Below are positions 1 through 6,970 of a stretch of DNA of 8,004 bases, one piece after another. Position 1 is the stretch's first letter, and every line of letters starts with the position of its first letter. Made by a program: the position numbers and the translations under genes. The notes beneath the pieces were generated by a model that was not told the origin of the DNA, searched no databases, and saw nothing but the letters and a program-made list of their open reading frames with translations. Source of the stretch: Betaproteobacteria bacterium (GTDB taxonomy: Bacteria > Pseudomonadota > Gammaproteobacteria > Burkholderiales > SG8-41); the NCBI GenBank assembly GCA_021300125.1, contig JAJTHX010000061.1, forward strand, positions 1 through 8,004. Reading direction: 5' to 3'.

Positions 1-688
<688 letters not shown>

Positions 689-689
<1 letters not shown>

Positions 690-1828
690 CAACGCCTGCC
701 CTCCGCCGGATCAAGGCCTGCTGGAACTGCAACCGGACCCAGCGGCCGCGGTGCGGCACCGCCATGGCTTCGATGACGACGCAACTGGAACACGTACGCA
801 AGAATCTCGGCTACTGCGGTATACAGCGCCTCCGGTATTTCCTCTCCGACCTCGGCATGGCGGTAAAGTGCTCGCGCCAGCGGCGGCGATTCGAGTACTG
901 GCACTCTGTGCGCAGCGGCGATTTCCCGGATACGGGCAGCCACCAGATCTGCACCCTTGGCCACAACGCGCGGCGCCTGCATGCCGCCCTCCGCATAAAC
1001 CAGTGCGACCGCAAAATGCGCCGGATTGGTTACCACCACATCGGCCTTGGGCACGTCTGCCATCATGCGCCGGCGCGCCATCTGCCTTTGCTGACCGCGC
1101 ACCGCAGCCTTGACATGGGGATCACCCTCGGTCTCGCGCATTTCCTTGCGCAAATCCTCGCGCGACATGCGCAGGCGTGAGAAATGCTGCCACAGCTGCA
1201 GCGGCACATCGAAGGCGACAATCAGCAGCATTGTGCCGACCACCACCGCAAGCCCCCACAGCACCAGGTCAGCCGTTGCGCTCATCGCCACCCCCAGCGG
1301 CTGGCCGGCGAGGCCCGAATAGGCCTCAATCTGGGCCCAGATCACGAGGGCACCGGCAATTCCGATGAGCAGGGCCTTGGCCAAGGCCTTGACCAGTTCG
1401 CCCAGCGAATGCGCGGAGCACATCCGCTTGAAACCCTCAAGCGGGTTGAGTCGGCTGAAATTGGGCTCGAGCGGGCGCGCCGTGATCAGCCAGCCGGACA
1501 GGCCCATTGGCGCGAGCAGGGCAACTGCGGCCAGCACCAGCAGGAGGGGTGCAGCGATCATCCAGGCATCGAAGCTGTCCCGAGCCAGCAGCGCCATCAT
1601 GCGCTGGGGGTCGGTCACCGAGGCGTCAAAACTGAGTGAACGCGCCATCAGCTCCCCGGCACCGGCGAACATGCCGCTTCCGGCAAACCAGATACCAGCC
1701 GTTCCGGCCAGCAGGACCGCGAATGCAGTGAGGTCCTGGGAACGCGCGACCTGACCCTCCTCGCGCGCCTGTTCCAGGCGTCGCGGCGAGGGTGCTTCTG
1801 ATCGTTCCAGGTCGGATTCTTCGGACAT
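689..1828 (-). CDS. flhB: FlhB, flagellar export switch protein (379 aa)
   Basis: FlhB is the export-gate protein that switches substrate specificity from rod/hook to filament proteins, normally after self-cleavage in its cytoplasmic domain. The N terminus ([20 protein letters not shown]) is typical of the family, followed by four hydrophobic segments near residues 34-52, 91-108, 145-168 and 184-208. The linker and FlhB_C domain follow, with [20 protein letters not shown] at about 235-254 and [16 protein letters not shown] at about 261-276. The cleavage motif reads Asn268-Pro-Ala-His271 instead of the usual NPTH, although the catalytic Asn and the Pro are kept. Length is normal for the family. 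The start is fixed by the conserved N terminus; only a weak GGA lies just upstream. The stop overlaps the flhA start. No promoter is evident in the 90 bases before it. Confidence 0.97.
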
Positions 1829-1918
1829 TTTCCAGCAACAGGGGCGGTGTCTCGGATGAGGGGATTATCCGCAGCACCGCCGGCCGGGCAGCCGGAAAGA
1901 AGCCGTGATTTAGGTAGC

Positions 1919-2860
1919 TTATTCCAGGTCTAGGGCAAACAGGCGGCCATCGGGCGCTGCCGAGCCGGGCAGCAGGGGTAGCCATGCAGCAGCAGGGCGA
2001 ACGCCGTACCATTCCCACTCGCGCGCGGCCGACAGTGCCACCCGGATCACCCGCATGCGTACCGCTTCGCTGCCAATGCCGAGCAGCCGGGCCGCGCCTT
2101 CGTAGTCGTCGGGCAGTGCCGGATCGCTCCAGCCACGTGCGCTGTGGCGGGCAACCGCGACCGCGTGAACAACGTTGGCCTCGCGCGGCCGGTTGATGCG
2201 GTGGTCATCGATCAGGCACTGCAGCACCTCCGGCATCCGCCAGCGCCGGCAGGCCTCGCCGCTCACCTCAAGCAGGGAGACCCCGAGAACCGCTCGTTGT
2301 GCATGTTCGCTACGCAGCCTTCGGTCTGCACGCAGCGCCTGCTCTATCCGCAACGCCTGCAACGGGGCGGCGCACCACAGCATCATCTCCACCACATCGT
2401 GCAGTAGCGCTGCAGTCATCACCTCGTCGATCTCGATGTCGTGCCGAAGCACGGCCCAGTCGCGCGCATACAGTGCTGCATGGCGTGCCCGGCTCGCCAC
2501 GCAGCGCAGCCCCACCAGCGCAGGCGGAAATGCGCCCAGCCGCGACTCGACTGTCTGCTGCGCCCTGAAGTGCTCGAAAAAGGGTTGCAGGCCGAGCATC
2601 ATCAGGGCGTGGGCAATGGTGGTGATTTCCGTGCTCTGGCGGGCCGGGCGGTTGAGCTGGATATACTGCAGCACCTTGAACGTCATCAGCGGATCGTGCA
2701 GCACCACTGCCGCCACCCGCTGCGGCGTGGCCTGCTCCTCGTTGGCTGCCAGCGCCGCCAGCTCGGCAACCGTGCGTCCGAGCACCGGCATGTCATTGCG
2801 TCCAAGCAACTGCACCCAATGGTCAACGCTGCCCTTGGCGGGCTGCAACACGGTCGCCAC
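1919..2860 (-). CDS. HDOD domain protein (313 aa) within the flagellar cluster
   Basis: The protein has an HDOD domain over about residues 16-220. Visible hallmarks are the N-terminal MPVLGRTVAELAALA segment, the helix pair around LHDPLMTFKVLQYI (54-67), ITTIAHALMMLG (79-90) and the domain core ALLHDVVEMMLW (151-162). HDOD is a metal-free relative of the HD phosphohydrolases; family members are usually signalling or regulatory proteins without catalysis, sometimes tied to motility or biofilm. Only one HD pair is seen (154-155) and no full metal site, so an enzymatic role is unlikely. There is no signal peptide or membrane segment, so it should be cytoplasmic. The start is GTG at 2860, with GGAG 7 bases upstream inside the end of the methyltransferase gene, whose stop is 3 bases away; this implies tight coupling. 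The exact function is unknown. Confidence 0.88.
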   Translation of the reverse strand: MATVLQPAKGSVDHWVQLLGRNDMPVLGRTVAELAALAANEEQATPQRVAAVVLHDPLMTFKVLQYIQLNRPARQSTEITTIAHALMMLGLQPFFEHFRAQQTVESRLGAFPPALVGLRCVASRARHAALYARDWAVLRHDIEIDEVMTAALLHDVVEMMLWCAAPLQALRIEQALRADRRLRSEHAQRAVLGVSLLEVSGEACRRWRMPEVLQCLIDDHRINRPREANVVHAVAVARHSARGWSDPALPDDYEGAARLLGIGSEAVRMRVIRVALSAAREWEWYGVRPAAAWLPLLPGSAAPDGRLFALDLE

Positions 2861-2863
2861 GGC

Positions 2864-3649
2864 TCAGCTCCGGATGCGGTATAGGTAGAGCACGCCGCCC
2901 CAGCCGTCATTGAGCACGATCTCGCGCTCTGCAGCAACCCCGGGCACCGCAAAGCTATTGCTGATGAACAGGCTGCCGGGCGCCATCTCGCGGCAGGCCT
3001 TTTCCCAGAGCGCCGGCATCGGCACCGGTGACAGGTAGGCATAAACCACATCAAAGCCGCCAAGATCGAGCCGCCAAAGGCTGCCCCAGCAGACACGGCA
3101 ACGCGGGCCCATCAGGCGCGTGCGCCATCCGGCAAGCAGCCGGGGCAGCGGCGCGTATTCGATGCCGAGGGCCTGTAGCCGGGGCAAGCGCTCGCACAGC
3201 CTCTGCAGCAGACGACCGTCGCCGCAGCCGAGATCGGCAAATCGCACCTCGCTGCCGCTGCCGATCAGTTCGGCCAGCGCCCGTCCCGCCGCCTCGCTGG
3301 AGAGGAAGAGCGGCACGCGGCTGCGCGCGACACCCCAGAACACCAGGGACAGGCCCAGAAAAGACCCAAGCCATAACGTGGCAGGCAGTTCGGCGAGCAG
3401 CGCCAGTGCCAGCGCGGGAATGAACAGCGCGTTGATGGCCAGCCACCATGCCGGCAGCCCCAGCACAAGGCTCGCCAGCCCCGCGAGCAACCCGGCAGCT
3501 ACGGTCCAGGGCAACACAGGCCACTGCGCAGCAAGCGCCAGCCCGGCAGGCGCGCAGCCGGCCTGCAGCAGCAGCGCCGTCAGCACCGGAGGCAGCGGAT
3601 GCGCGGCGGCCTCAGGAATTGCCGTTGACGATGCGCGGTATATCAACAT
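2864..3649 (-). CDS. Membrane-anchored class I SAM-dependent methyltransferase (about 261 aa, start uncertain)
   Basis: The C-terminal half is a Rossmann-type methyltransferase. Motif I, DLGCGDG, is at about residues 139-145 counted from the ATG at 3649, and an acidic residue follows in GIEYAPLP (about 164) where SAM ribose is normally bound. Then come GGFDVVYAYLSP (about 197-208) and a typical GSLFISNSF strand. The N-terminal ~110 residues form about four hydrophobic segments, so the enzyme is probably anchored in the inner membrane with the catalytic domain in the cytosol. The substrate is unknown. The frame opens with TTG at 3664; ATG at 3649 gives a 38-base overlap with motB, and GTG at 3586 would remove the overlap. 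None has a convincing ribosome binding site, so the start is unresolved. It sits between motB and the HDOD gene in one apparent operon. Confidence 0.85.
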   Translation of the reverse strand: MLIYRASSTAIPEAAAHPLPPVLTALLLQAGCAPAGLALAAQWPVLPWTVAAGLLAGLASLVLGLPAWWLAINALFIPALALALLAELPATLWLGSFLGLSLVFWGVARSRVPLFLSSEAAGRALAELIGSGSEVRFADLGCGDGRLLQRLCERLPRLQALGIEYAPLPRLLAGWRTRLMGPRCRVCWGSLWRLDLGGFDVVYAYLSPVPMPALWEKACREMAPGSLFISNSFAVPGVAAEREIVLNDGWGGVLYLYRIRS

Positions 3650-4541
3650 GATTGGGCGGGGCAAGCTCGACGCTGCCGCCGCTGCGGTTGACCGCCTCTT
3701 CCGCCTGCCTGTTCATCACGATCAGGCTGATCCGGCGGTTGAGCGGATTGAGGGGATCCTTGCGGTCCAAGGGCACGGCCGCGGCCATGCCCACCACGCG
3801 CACCAGGCGGCCTTCGTCCATGCCGCCCTGTATCAGCACGCGGCGCGAGGCATTGGCGCGGTCAGCGGAAAGCTCCCAGTTGCTGTATCCGCGCTCGCCC
3901 GAGGCATAGGGGGTGGCATCGGTGTGCCCGGCAATGGAGATGCGGTTCTCCACGCCGTTCAGTGCGCGGCCGATCTCGTACAGGATGTCGCGTGCATAGG
4001 GCTGCAGCTCGGCGCGACCCGAGGCGAACATCGGTCGGTTGCGCGTGTCGACTATCTGCACTCTCAGACCTTCGGGGGTGATATCCACAAGCAACTGCTC
4101 ACGGAACTGGCGCAAGGCCGGATTGGACTCGATGAGATGCTCAATCCGCACCTTGAGCTGCGCCATCTTGATTTCCTCTCGCCGTTCCAGTTCTGCCTGC
4201 GCTGCCTTGATGTTAATAATGCGACGGTCGGACTGCAGCTCGCCGTCCATGATCTGTCCCTCACTTCGCGTCAGGTCCTTGCCACCGCCCTTGATCACGT
4301 GCGAGCTGTCTCCCGAGCCGATGCCGCCAGCAAGCGCAACTTTCAGCGGCGTGTTGAAGAAATCCGCAATCCCCTTAAGGTCACCTTTGGTAGTCGAACC
4401 GAGCAGCCACATCAGCAGGAAAAACGCCATCATTGCAGTAACGAAGTCGGCGTAAGCGATCTTCCAAGCACCGCCATGGTGGCCGCCAGCAGTCTTTTTG
4501 ATGCGCTTGATGACGATGGGGCGCTGTGATTCGTCGGCCAT
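3612..4541 (-). CDS. motB: MotB, flagellar motor stator protein (309 aa)
   Basis: MotB forms the MotA5-MotB2 proton channel and anchors the stator to peptidoglycan. The single membrane helix (about residues 28-49) carries the proton-accepting Asp32 in WKIAYADFVTAMMAF, the same position as in E. coli. An amphipathic plug segment follows at about 53-66 (GDLKGIADFFNTPL), then a charged helical linker (about 108-140). The OmpA-like peptidoglycan-binding domain follows, with GHTDATPY at 205-212, SNWELSADRA at 220-229 and NRRISLIV at 268-275. The invariant Asp and Arg of the glycan-binding pocket are present. It starts 20 bases after motA and its 3' end overlaps the most upstream possible starts of the methyltransferase gene. 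The strict AD(F) channel motif and MotA partner indicate proton rather than sodium coupling, by inference. Confidence 0.97.
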   Translation of the reverse strand: MADESQRPIVIKRIKKTAGGHHGGAWKIAYADFVTAMMAFFLLMWLLGSTTKGDLKGIADFFNTPLKVALAGGIGSGDSSHVIKGGGKDLTRSEGQIMDGELQSDRRIINIKAAQAELERREEIKMAQLKVRIEHLIESNPALRQFREQLLVDITPEGLRVQIVDTRNRPMFASGRAELQPYARDILYEIGRALNGVENRISIAGHTDATPYASGERGYSNWELSADRANASRRVLIQGGMDEGRLVRVVGMAAAVPLDRKDPLNPLNRRISLIVMNRQAEEAVNRSGGSVELAPPNHVDIPRIVNGNS

Positions 4542-4561
4542 GACCGTATCCGTCGACGGCT

Positions 4562-5413
4562 TTACTTGCGTTTGACGTGCTTCTCAAGTTCCGAGAAGGA
4601 CGGCCGCTCTGTGGAATAGAGAACCTTGCGTCCGAACTCCACCGCCAGCGCGGGGGAATAGCCATTCAGGCTCGACAGCAGGGTGACCTTGATGCACTGG
4701 AACATCTTCGTTGATTCGCCGAGCTTCTGTTCAAGCAATGTAGCCAGCGGTGTGACAAAACCGTAGGCGAGCAGGATGCCGAGAAAGGTGCCGACGAGGG
4801 CATGGGCAATCATCAGACCGAGTTCTGCCGGGGGAGCGCCAACCGAGCCCATGGTCTTGATAACCCCCATGACAGCGGCAACGATACCGAAGGCAGGCAT
4901 GCCGTCTCCGATCCGGGACAGGGCATGGATCGGAATTTCACCCTCGTGGTGGTGGGTCTCGATCTCGTTATCCATCAGGTTCTCGATCTCGAAAGCATTC
5001 AGGTTGCCGCCAACCATCAGCCGCAGGTAATCAGTGATGAATTCGGTGACATGATGATCGTTGAGAATGCGCGGATACTTCGAGAACAGCGGGCTCTGAC
5101 TCGGATTCTCGACATCGTTCTCGATCGCCATCAGGCCTTCCTTGCGCACCTTGGCTAGTATGTCGTAGAGCAGCGCCATCAGATCCATGTACACTGCCTT
5201 GGTGTACTTGGATCCGGTCAGCGTCTTGGGCAGCGTCTGCAGCGTTGCCTTGATCGCCTTGCCGTTGTTGCCGACAACAAAGGCGCCGACCGCTGCGCCA
5301 CCGATCATCAGCAGCTCCAGCGGCTGGAACAGGGCGGCCAGATGCCCACCGGCCAGCGCAAAGCCGCCCAGAACGGAGCCGGTGACGATGATGTAACCGA
5401 GTATGACCAGCAC
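4562..5413 (-). CDS. motA: MotA, flagellar motor stator protein (283 aa)
   Basis: MotA is the pentameric stator subunit that generates torque against FliG. Family-critical residues fall at the E. coli numbering: Arg90 and Glu98 in the cytoplasmic loop (KVRKEGLMAIEND), Pro173 (DGMPAFGIVAAVMGVI) and Pro222 (AYGFVTPL). Hydrophobic helices lie near residues 1-20, 28-48, 173-191 and 200-222. The start is GTG at 5413, giving the classical MLVILGY N terminus, with AAGGAAG placed 9 bases upstream; this decides the start. The next gene, motB, follows after 20 bases. A 168-base gap separates it from flhC, so it may have its own promoter as well as readthrough from flhDC. Confidence 0.97.
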   Translation of the reverse strand: MLVILGYIIVTGSVLGGFALAGGHLAALFQPLELLMIGGAAVGAFVVGNNGKAIKATLQTLPKTLTGSKYTKAVYMDLMALLYDILAKVRKEGLMAIENDVENPSQSPLFSKYPRILNDHHVTEFITDYLRLMVGGNLNAFEIENLMDNEIETHHHEGEIPIHALSRIGDGMPAFGIVAAVMGVIKTMGSVGAPPAELGLMIAHALVGTFLGILLAYGFVTPLATLLEQKLGESTKMFQCIKVTLLSSLNGYSPALAVEFGRKVLYSTERPSFSELEKHVKRK

Positions 5414-5523
5414 GGCCGCGCGCTTCCTTTTCCTGTTCGCCCTGCTACGCTGCAGACGAAAACGCCCGCGCCAGGGCCGTAGCCCACCCGGCGGACGCCG
5501 CTGCGCCCCGCCCGATGGATGGA

Positions 5524-5552
5524 ATTACGTCAGGAAAAGCGGATTTCTTTAG
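5524..5552 (-). promoter_or_regulatory. Weak candidate FliA (sigma-28) promoter upstream of motA
   Basis: On the minus strand a TAAA (5551-5548) is followed after 15-16 bases by TGACGTAA, which only partly resembles the sigma-28 -10 element GCCGATAA (3 of 8 at 15 bases, 4 of 8 at 16). motA is a FliA-dependent gene in many bacteria, so a promoter in this gap is expected, but the match is poor. Confidence 0.22.
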
Positions 5553-5572
5553 GCCCGCACCGCCGCGCGGGC
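5553..5572 (-). terminator. GC-rich hairpin just after flhC (possible terminator or attenuator)
   Basis: GCCCGC (5553-5558) and GCGGGC (5567-5572) form a perfect 6-bp stem with an 8-base loop, starting 9 bases after the flhC stop codon. No T-run follows on the minus strand, so it is not a classical intrinsic terminator. It could dampen readthrough into motA or protect the flhDC mRNA 3' end. Confidence 0.35.
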
Positions 5573-5581
5573 TGCGCCCGG

Positions 5582-6178
5582 TCAGGCGGCGACGGCGCTC
5601 CGGCGGGTTACGGTGGCGGGCCTCGGCAGCGACGCCATCGCAAGCTTCAGCGGTTCGGACGCGGCCTTGCGGGTCTTGCCGGCGCGCGAGGGCACGTGGC
5701 AAAGGCCGCAGACAAAATGATCGTGCAGGTCCATCGCGTGCACCACATAACGGCCGCCGCACTGGCGGCATTGAGCGGTATCGATCATTTTGGCTTCGAA
5801 GAATCGCACCAGGCTCCAGGCCCGGGTGAAGGACAGCGTGATCTCGAGCTTGTTGACATGCAGGTGCTCAAGGTAAAGGCGATATGCGGTCATCATGGCT
5901 TCGATGCCGCGCGCAGGAGTGTGCCTGACGAGGTAGCCGTAGATGTCGAGGTAAAGCGAGGAATGGATGTTGGGCATCCAGCTCATGAACCAGTCGGTCG
6001 AGAAGGGTAGCATCCCCTTGGGTGGTGACTCGCCCTTGACCTCCTTGTAGAGCTTGAGCAGGCGTTCGCGGCTTAGGCTGGTTTCACTTTCCAGTACCTG
6101 CAGGCGTGCGCCGAGTCGGACCAGATCGGCGGCAAGCTGCACCTGACGGGCATCACTGACGACACTTTTGCTACGCAT
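5582..6178 (-). CDS. flhC: FlhC, flagellar master transcriptional activator subunit (198 aa)
   Basis: FlhC is the DNA-contacting, zinc-binding partner of FlhD; the FlhD4C2 complex activates class II flagellar promoters with sigma-70 polymerase. The sequence has the family core (PPKGMLPFSTDWFMSWMPNI around 52-71) and the four zinc-ligand cysteines in CxxC-N16-CxxC arrangement at 137, 140, 157 and 160, the same numbering as in E. coli. A basic tail (SRAGKTRK and following) extends beyond the zinc site. The start ATG has GGAG 6 bases upstream. It follows flhD after 39 bases in the classic flhDC operon. Confidence 0.97.
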   Translation of the reverse strand: MRSKSVVSDARQVQLAADLVRLGARLQVLESETSLSRERLLKLYKEVKGESPPKGMLPFSTDWFMSWMPNIHSSLYLDIYGYLVRHTPARGIEAMMTAYRLYLEHLHVNKLEITLSFTRAWSLVRFFEAKMIDTAQCRQCGGRYVVHAMDLHDHFVCGLCHVPSRAGKTRKAASEPLKLAMASLPRPATVTRRSAVAA

Positions 6179-6217
6179 GGCTGGCTCCAGTCTCCGGGGG
6201 GGTTATGCCGCTGAGGT

Positions 6218-6535
6218 TCAGGCGAGACCGGCGGCTGGCTGGCCGGCCATCAACACCGCGGCGTGGGATGAGGCCATCAGCTTGTTGTTGCCGTATTCGG
6301 TCACCATGCTCATGATCATCCGGTCATCGAGCCGGAAGCGGCACAGCAGCATATTCGAAGTCGCAAGCTTGAGGATCTGCCCGGGGGACAGCGATTCGAG
6401 GATGTCAGCCACATCCTGGCTGATACCGAGGCGAAACATCGCGGCAGTCTTGTCTGCCTTGATCATCTGCTGGGCAAGCAGCATGTAGCCCAGGTTGGCT
6501 TCACGGATTTCATTCATCAGCTTTTCGGTGTCCAT
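6218..6535 (-). CDS. flhD: FlhD, flagellar master transcriptional activator subunit (105 aa)
   Basis: FlhD dimerises and joins FlhC in the FlhD4C2 activator at the top of the flagellar cascade. The N terminus MDTEKLMNEIREANLGYMLL and the MFRLGIS segment are characteristic. Cys65, which makes the inter-subunit disulfide in E. coli FlhD, is conserved (NMLLCRF). The frame is open 11 codons further upstream, but the ATG at 6535 is preferred because AAAGGAG (6550-6544) lies 8 bases before it and the homology begins there. It is probably regulated through the long 5' region described separately. Confidence 0.96.
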   Translation of the reverse strand: MDTEKLMNEIREANLGYMLLAQQMIKADKTAAMFRLGISQDVADILESLSPGQILKLATSNMLLCRFRLDDRMIMSMVTEYGNNKLMASSHAAVLMAGQPAAGLA

Positions 6536-6543
6536 CGCTTGCG

Positions 6544-6550
6544 CTCCTTT
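6544..6550 (-). promoter_or_regulatory. Strong ribosome binding site of flhD
   Basis: AAAGGAG is 8 bases before the ATG at 6535. It decides the flhD start against the longer open frame that begins at 6568. Confidence 0.85.
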
Positions 6551-6560
6551 GGTTGGTCCT

Positions 6561-6600
6561 GCCCACAACGGCAGGTATCAGGTTGGAACGGATTGTGGGC
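6561..6600. repeat. 8-bp inverted repeat in the flhD leader
   Basis: GCCCACAA (6561-6568) and TTGTGGGC (6593-6600) are perfect inverted copies separated by 24 bases. In the mRNA the stem would end 10 bases before the flhD Shine-Dalgarno sequence, so it could be a leader hairpin that affects translation; alternatively it is a protein-binding operator. Confidence 0.6.
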
Positions 6601-6625
6601 CGTTGCCGTGCGGTACTTGATCGGC

Positions 6626-6643
6626 TGTCGTCTGAAAGAGACG
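6626..6643. promoter_or_regulatory. Hairpin / GlrR-box-like sequence
   Basis: TGTC-N10-GACG matches 7 of 8 bases of the enterobacterial GlrR site TGTC-N10-GACA. The same stretch holds CGTCT-GAAAG-AGACG (6629-6643), a 5-bp hairpin, nested inside GTACT (6613-6617) and AGTAC (6646-6650). A short degenerate match can arise by chance, so this is tentative. Confidence 0.22.
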
Positions 6644-6663
6644 TGAGTACAGCGGCAGGTGGC

Positions 6664-6684
6664 TTGTAGGTGTTTGTCCTACAA
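6664..6684. repeat. 7-bp dyad TTGTAGG-N7-CCTACAA upstream of flhD
   Basis: The perfect inverted repeat is centred about 139 bases before the flhD start. Its size and 14-bp centre-to-centre half-site spacing suit a dimeric regulator. CCTACA/TGTAGG half sites recall targets of NarL/FixJ-class response regulators, but that assignment is only by resemblance. Confidence 0.5.
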
Positions 6685-6762
6685 AAACCCCGGCTGCAGT
6701 GGCGGCCGTGCGAAAAATCACTGCTGTAACAAATACTTCCGCAAGAATCGGCAGCCGCAGCC

Positions 6763-6778
6763 GGCAATAAGTTATCCA
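6763..6778 (-). promoter_or_regulatory. Candidate sigma-54 (-24/-12) promoter for flhDC
   Basis: On the minus strand TGGATAACTTATTGCC keeps TGG and TTGC at the canonical spacing (GG-N10-GC) of the sigma-54 consensus TGGCACR-N4-TTGCW, but the internal CAC is not conserved. It would start transcription about 215 bases upstream of the flhD start codon. A sigma-54 activator pseudogene lies next door. Confidence 0.35.
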
Positions 6779-6780
6779 CA
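6772..6780 (+). promoter_or_regulatory. Perfect DnaA box (TTATCCACA)
   Basis: This is an exact match to the E. coli consensus 9-mer, located about 240 bases before the flhD start and overlapping the -24 part of the sigma-54-like element. DnaA has been reported to stimulate flhDC in E. coli. A single box is not an origin; no cluster of boxes is seen. Confidence 0.5.
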
Positions 6781-6926
6781 GCGGGCAGCCGGACAGGCCG
6801 CGCGGGATCTTTCAGCGGCAGCTGCAGGCCAGGCGTCCGTCGTTCCAGCCCATCATGAATCGCCCTGCTCGCGCAACAAAAGATCGTCGGGGCGATGCGC
6901 GCAGGCGTCGGCATGCCCTTTCCCTA

Positions 6927-6969
6927 TCCTTTCCTTTCCTTTCCTTTCCTTTCCTTTCCTTTCCTTTCC
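6927..6969. repeat. Pentanucleotide tandem repeat (TTTCC)n, about 8.6 perfect copies
   Basis: Forty-three bases repeat perfectly with period 5, inside a longer pyrimidine run (about 6916-6972) broken by a single A at 6926. The unit is mirror-symmetric and the strands are pure pyrimidine and pure purine, so it can form triplex DNA. It lies about 390 bases before flhD and right after the stop of the small lipoprotein-like ORF. Such tracts mutate by slippage; each unit changes spacing by half a helical turn. Confidence 0.95.
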
Positions 6970-6970
6970 C

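Larger units (their letters stand above)
6536..6970. other. Long flhDC upstream region without a convincing gene
   Basis: No frame here has a recognisable protein. In order from flhD outward it contains the flhD ribosome binding site, an 8-bp inverted repeat, a second hairpin with a GlrR-box-like spacing, a 7-bp dyad, a sigma-54-like element overlapping a DnaA box, and a pentanucleotide tract. No good sigma-70 -35/-10 pair was seen. The size and density of elements suit a master operon with several inputs. Confidence 0.7.

Noticed and set aside
1865..1872. GCGGATAA on the minus strand before flhB, like a sigma-28 -10 element
   Set aside because: No TAAA lies at the required 15-base spacing upstream; the only TAAA is about 35 bases away.
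1880..1895. CCGGC-N6-GCCGG inverted repeat between the HDOD gene and flhB
   Set aside because: The stem is only 5 bp in a GC-rich stretch with no T-run; it is too weak to call a terminator.
3120..4529. A 469-codon open frame on the plus strand
   Set aside because: It runs antisense to motB and the methyltransferase gene, shows no domain pattern, and is the kind of long chance frame expected opposite GC-rich genes.
6772..6780. Replication origin suggested by the DnaA box
   Set aside because: Only one box is present, with no clustered boxes, no AT-rich unwinding region and no dnaA/dnaN neighbours.
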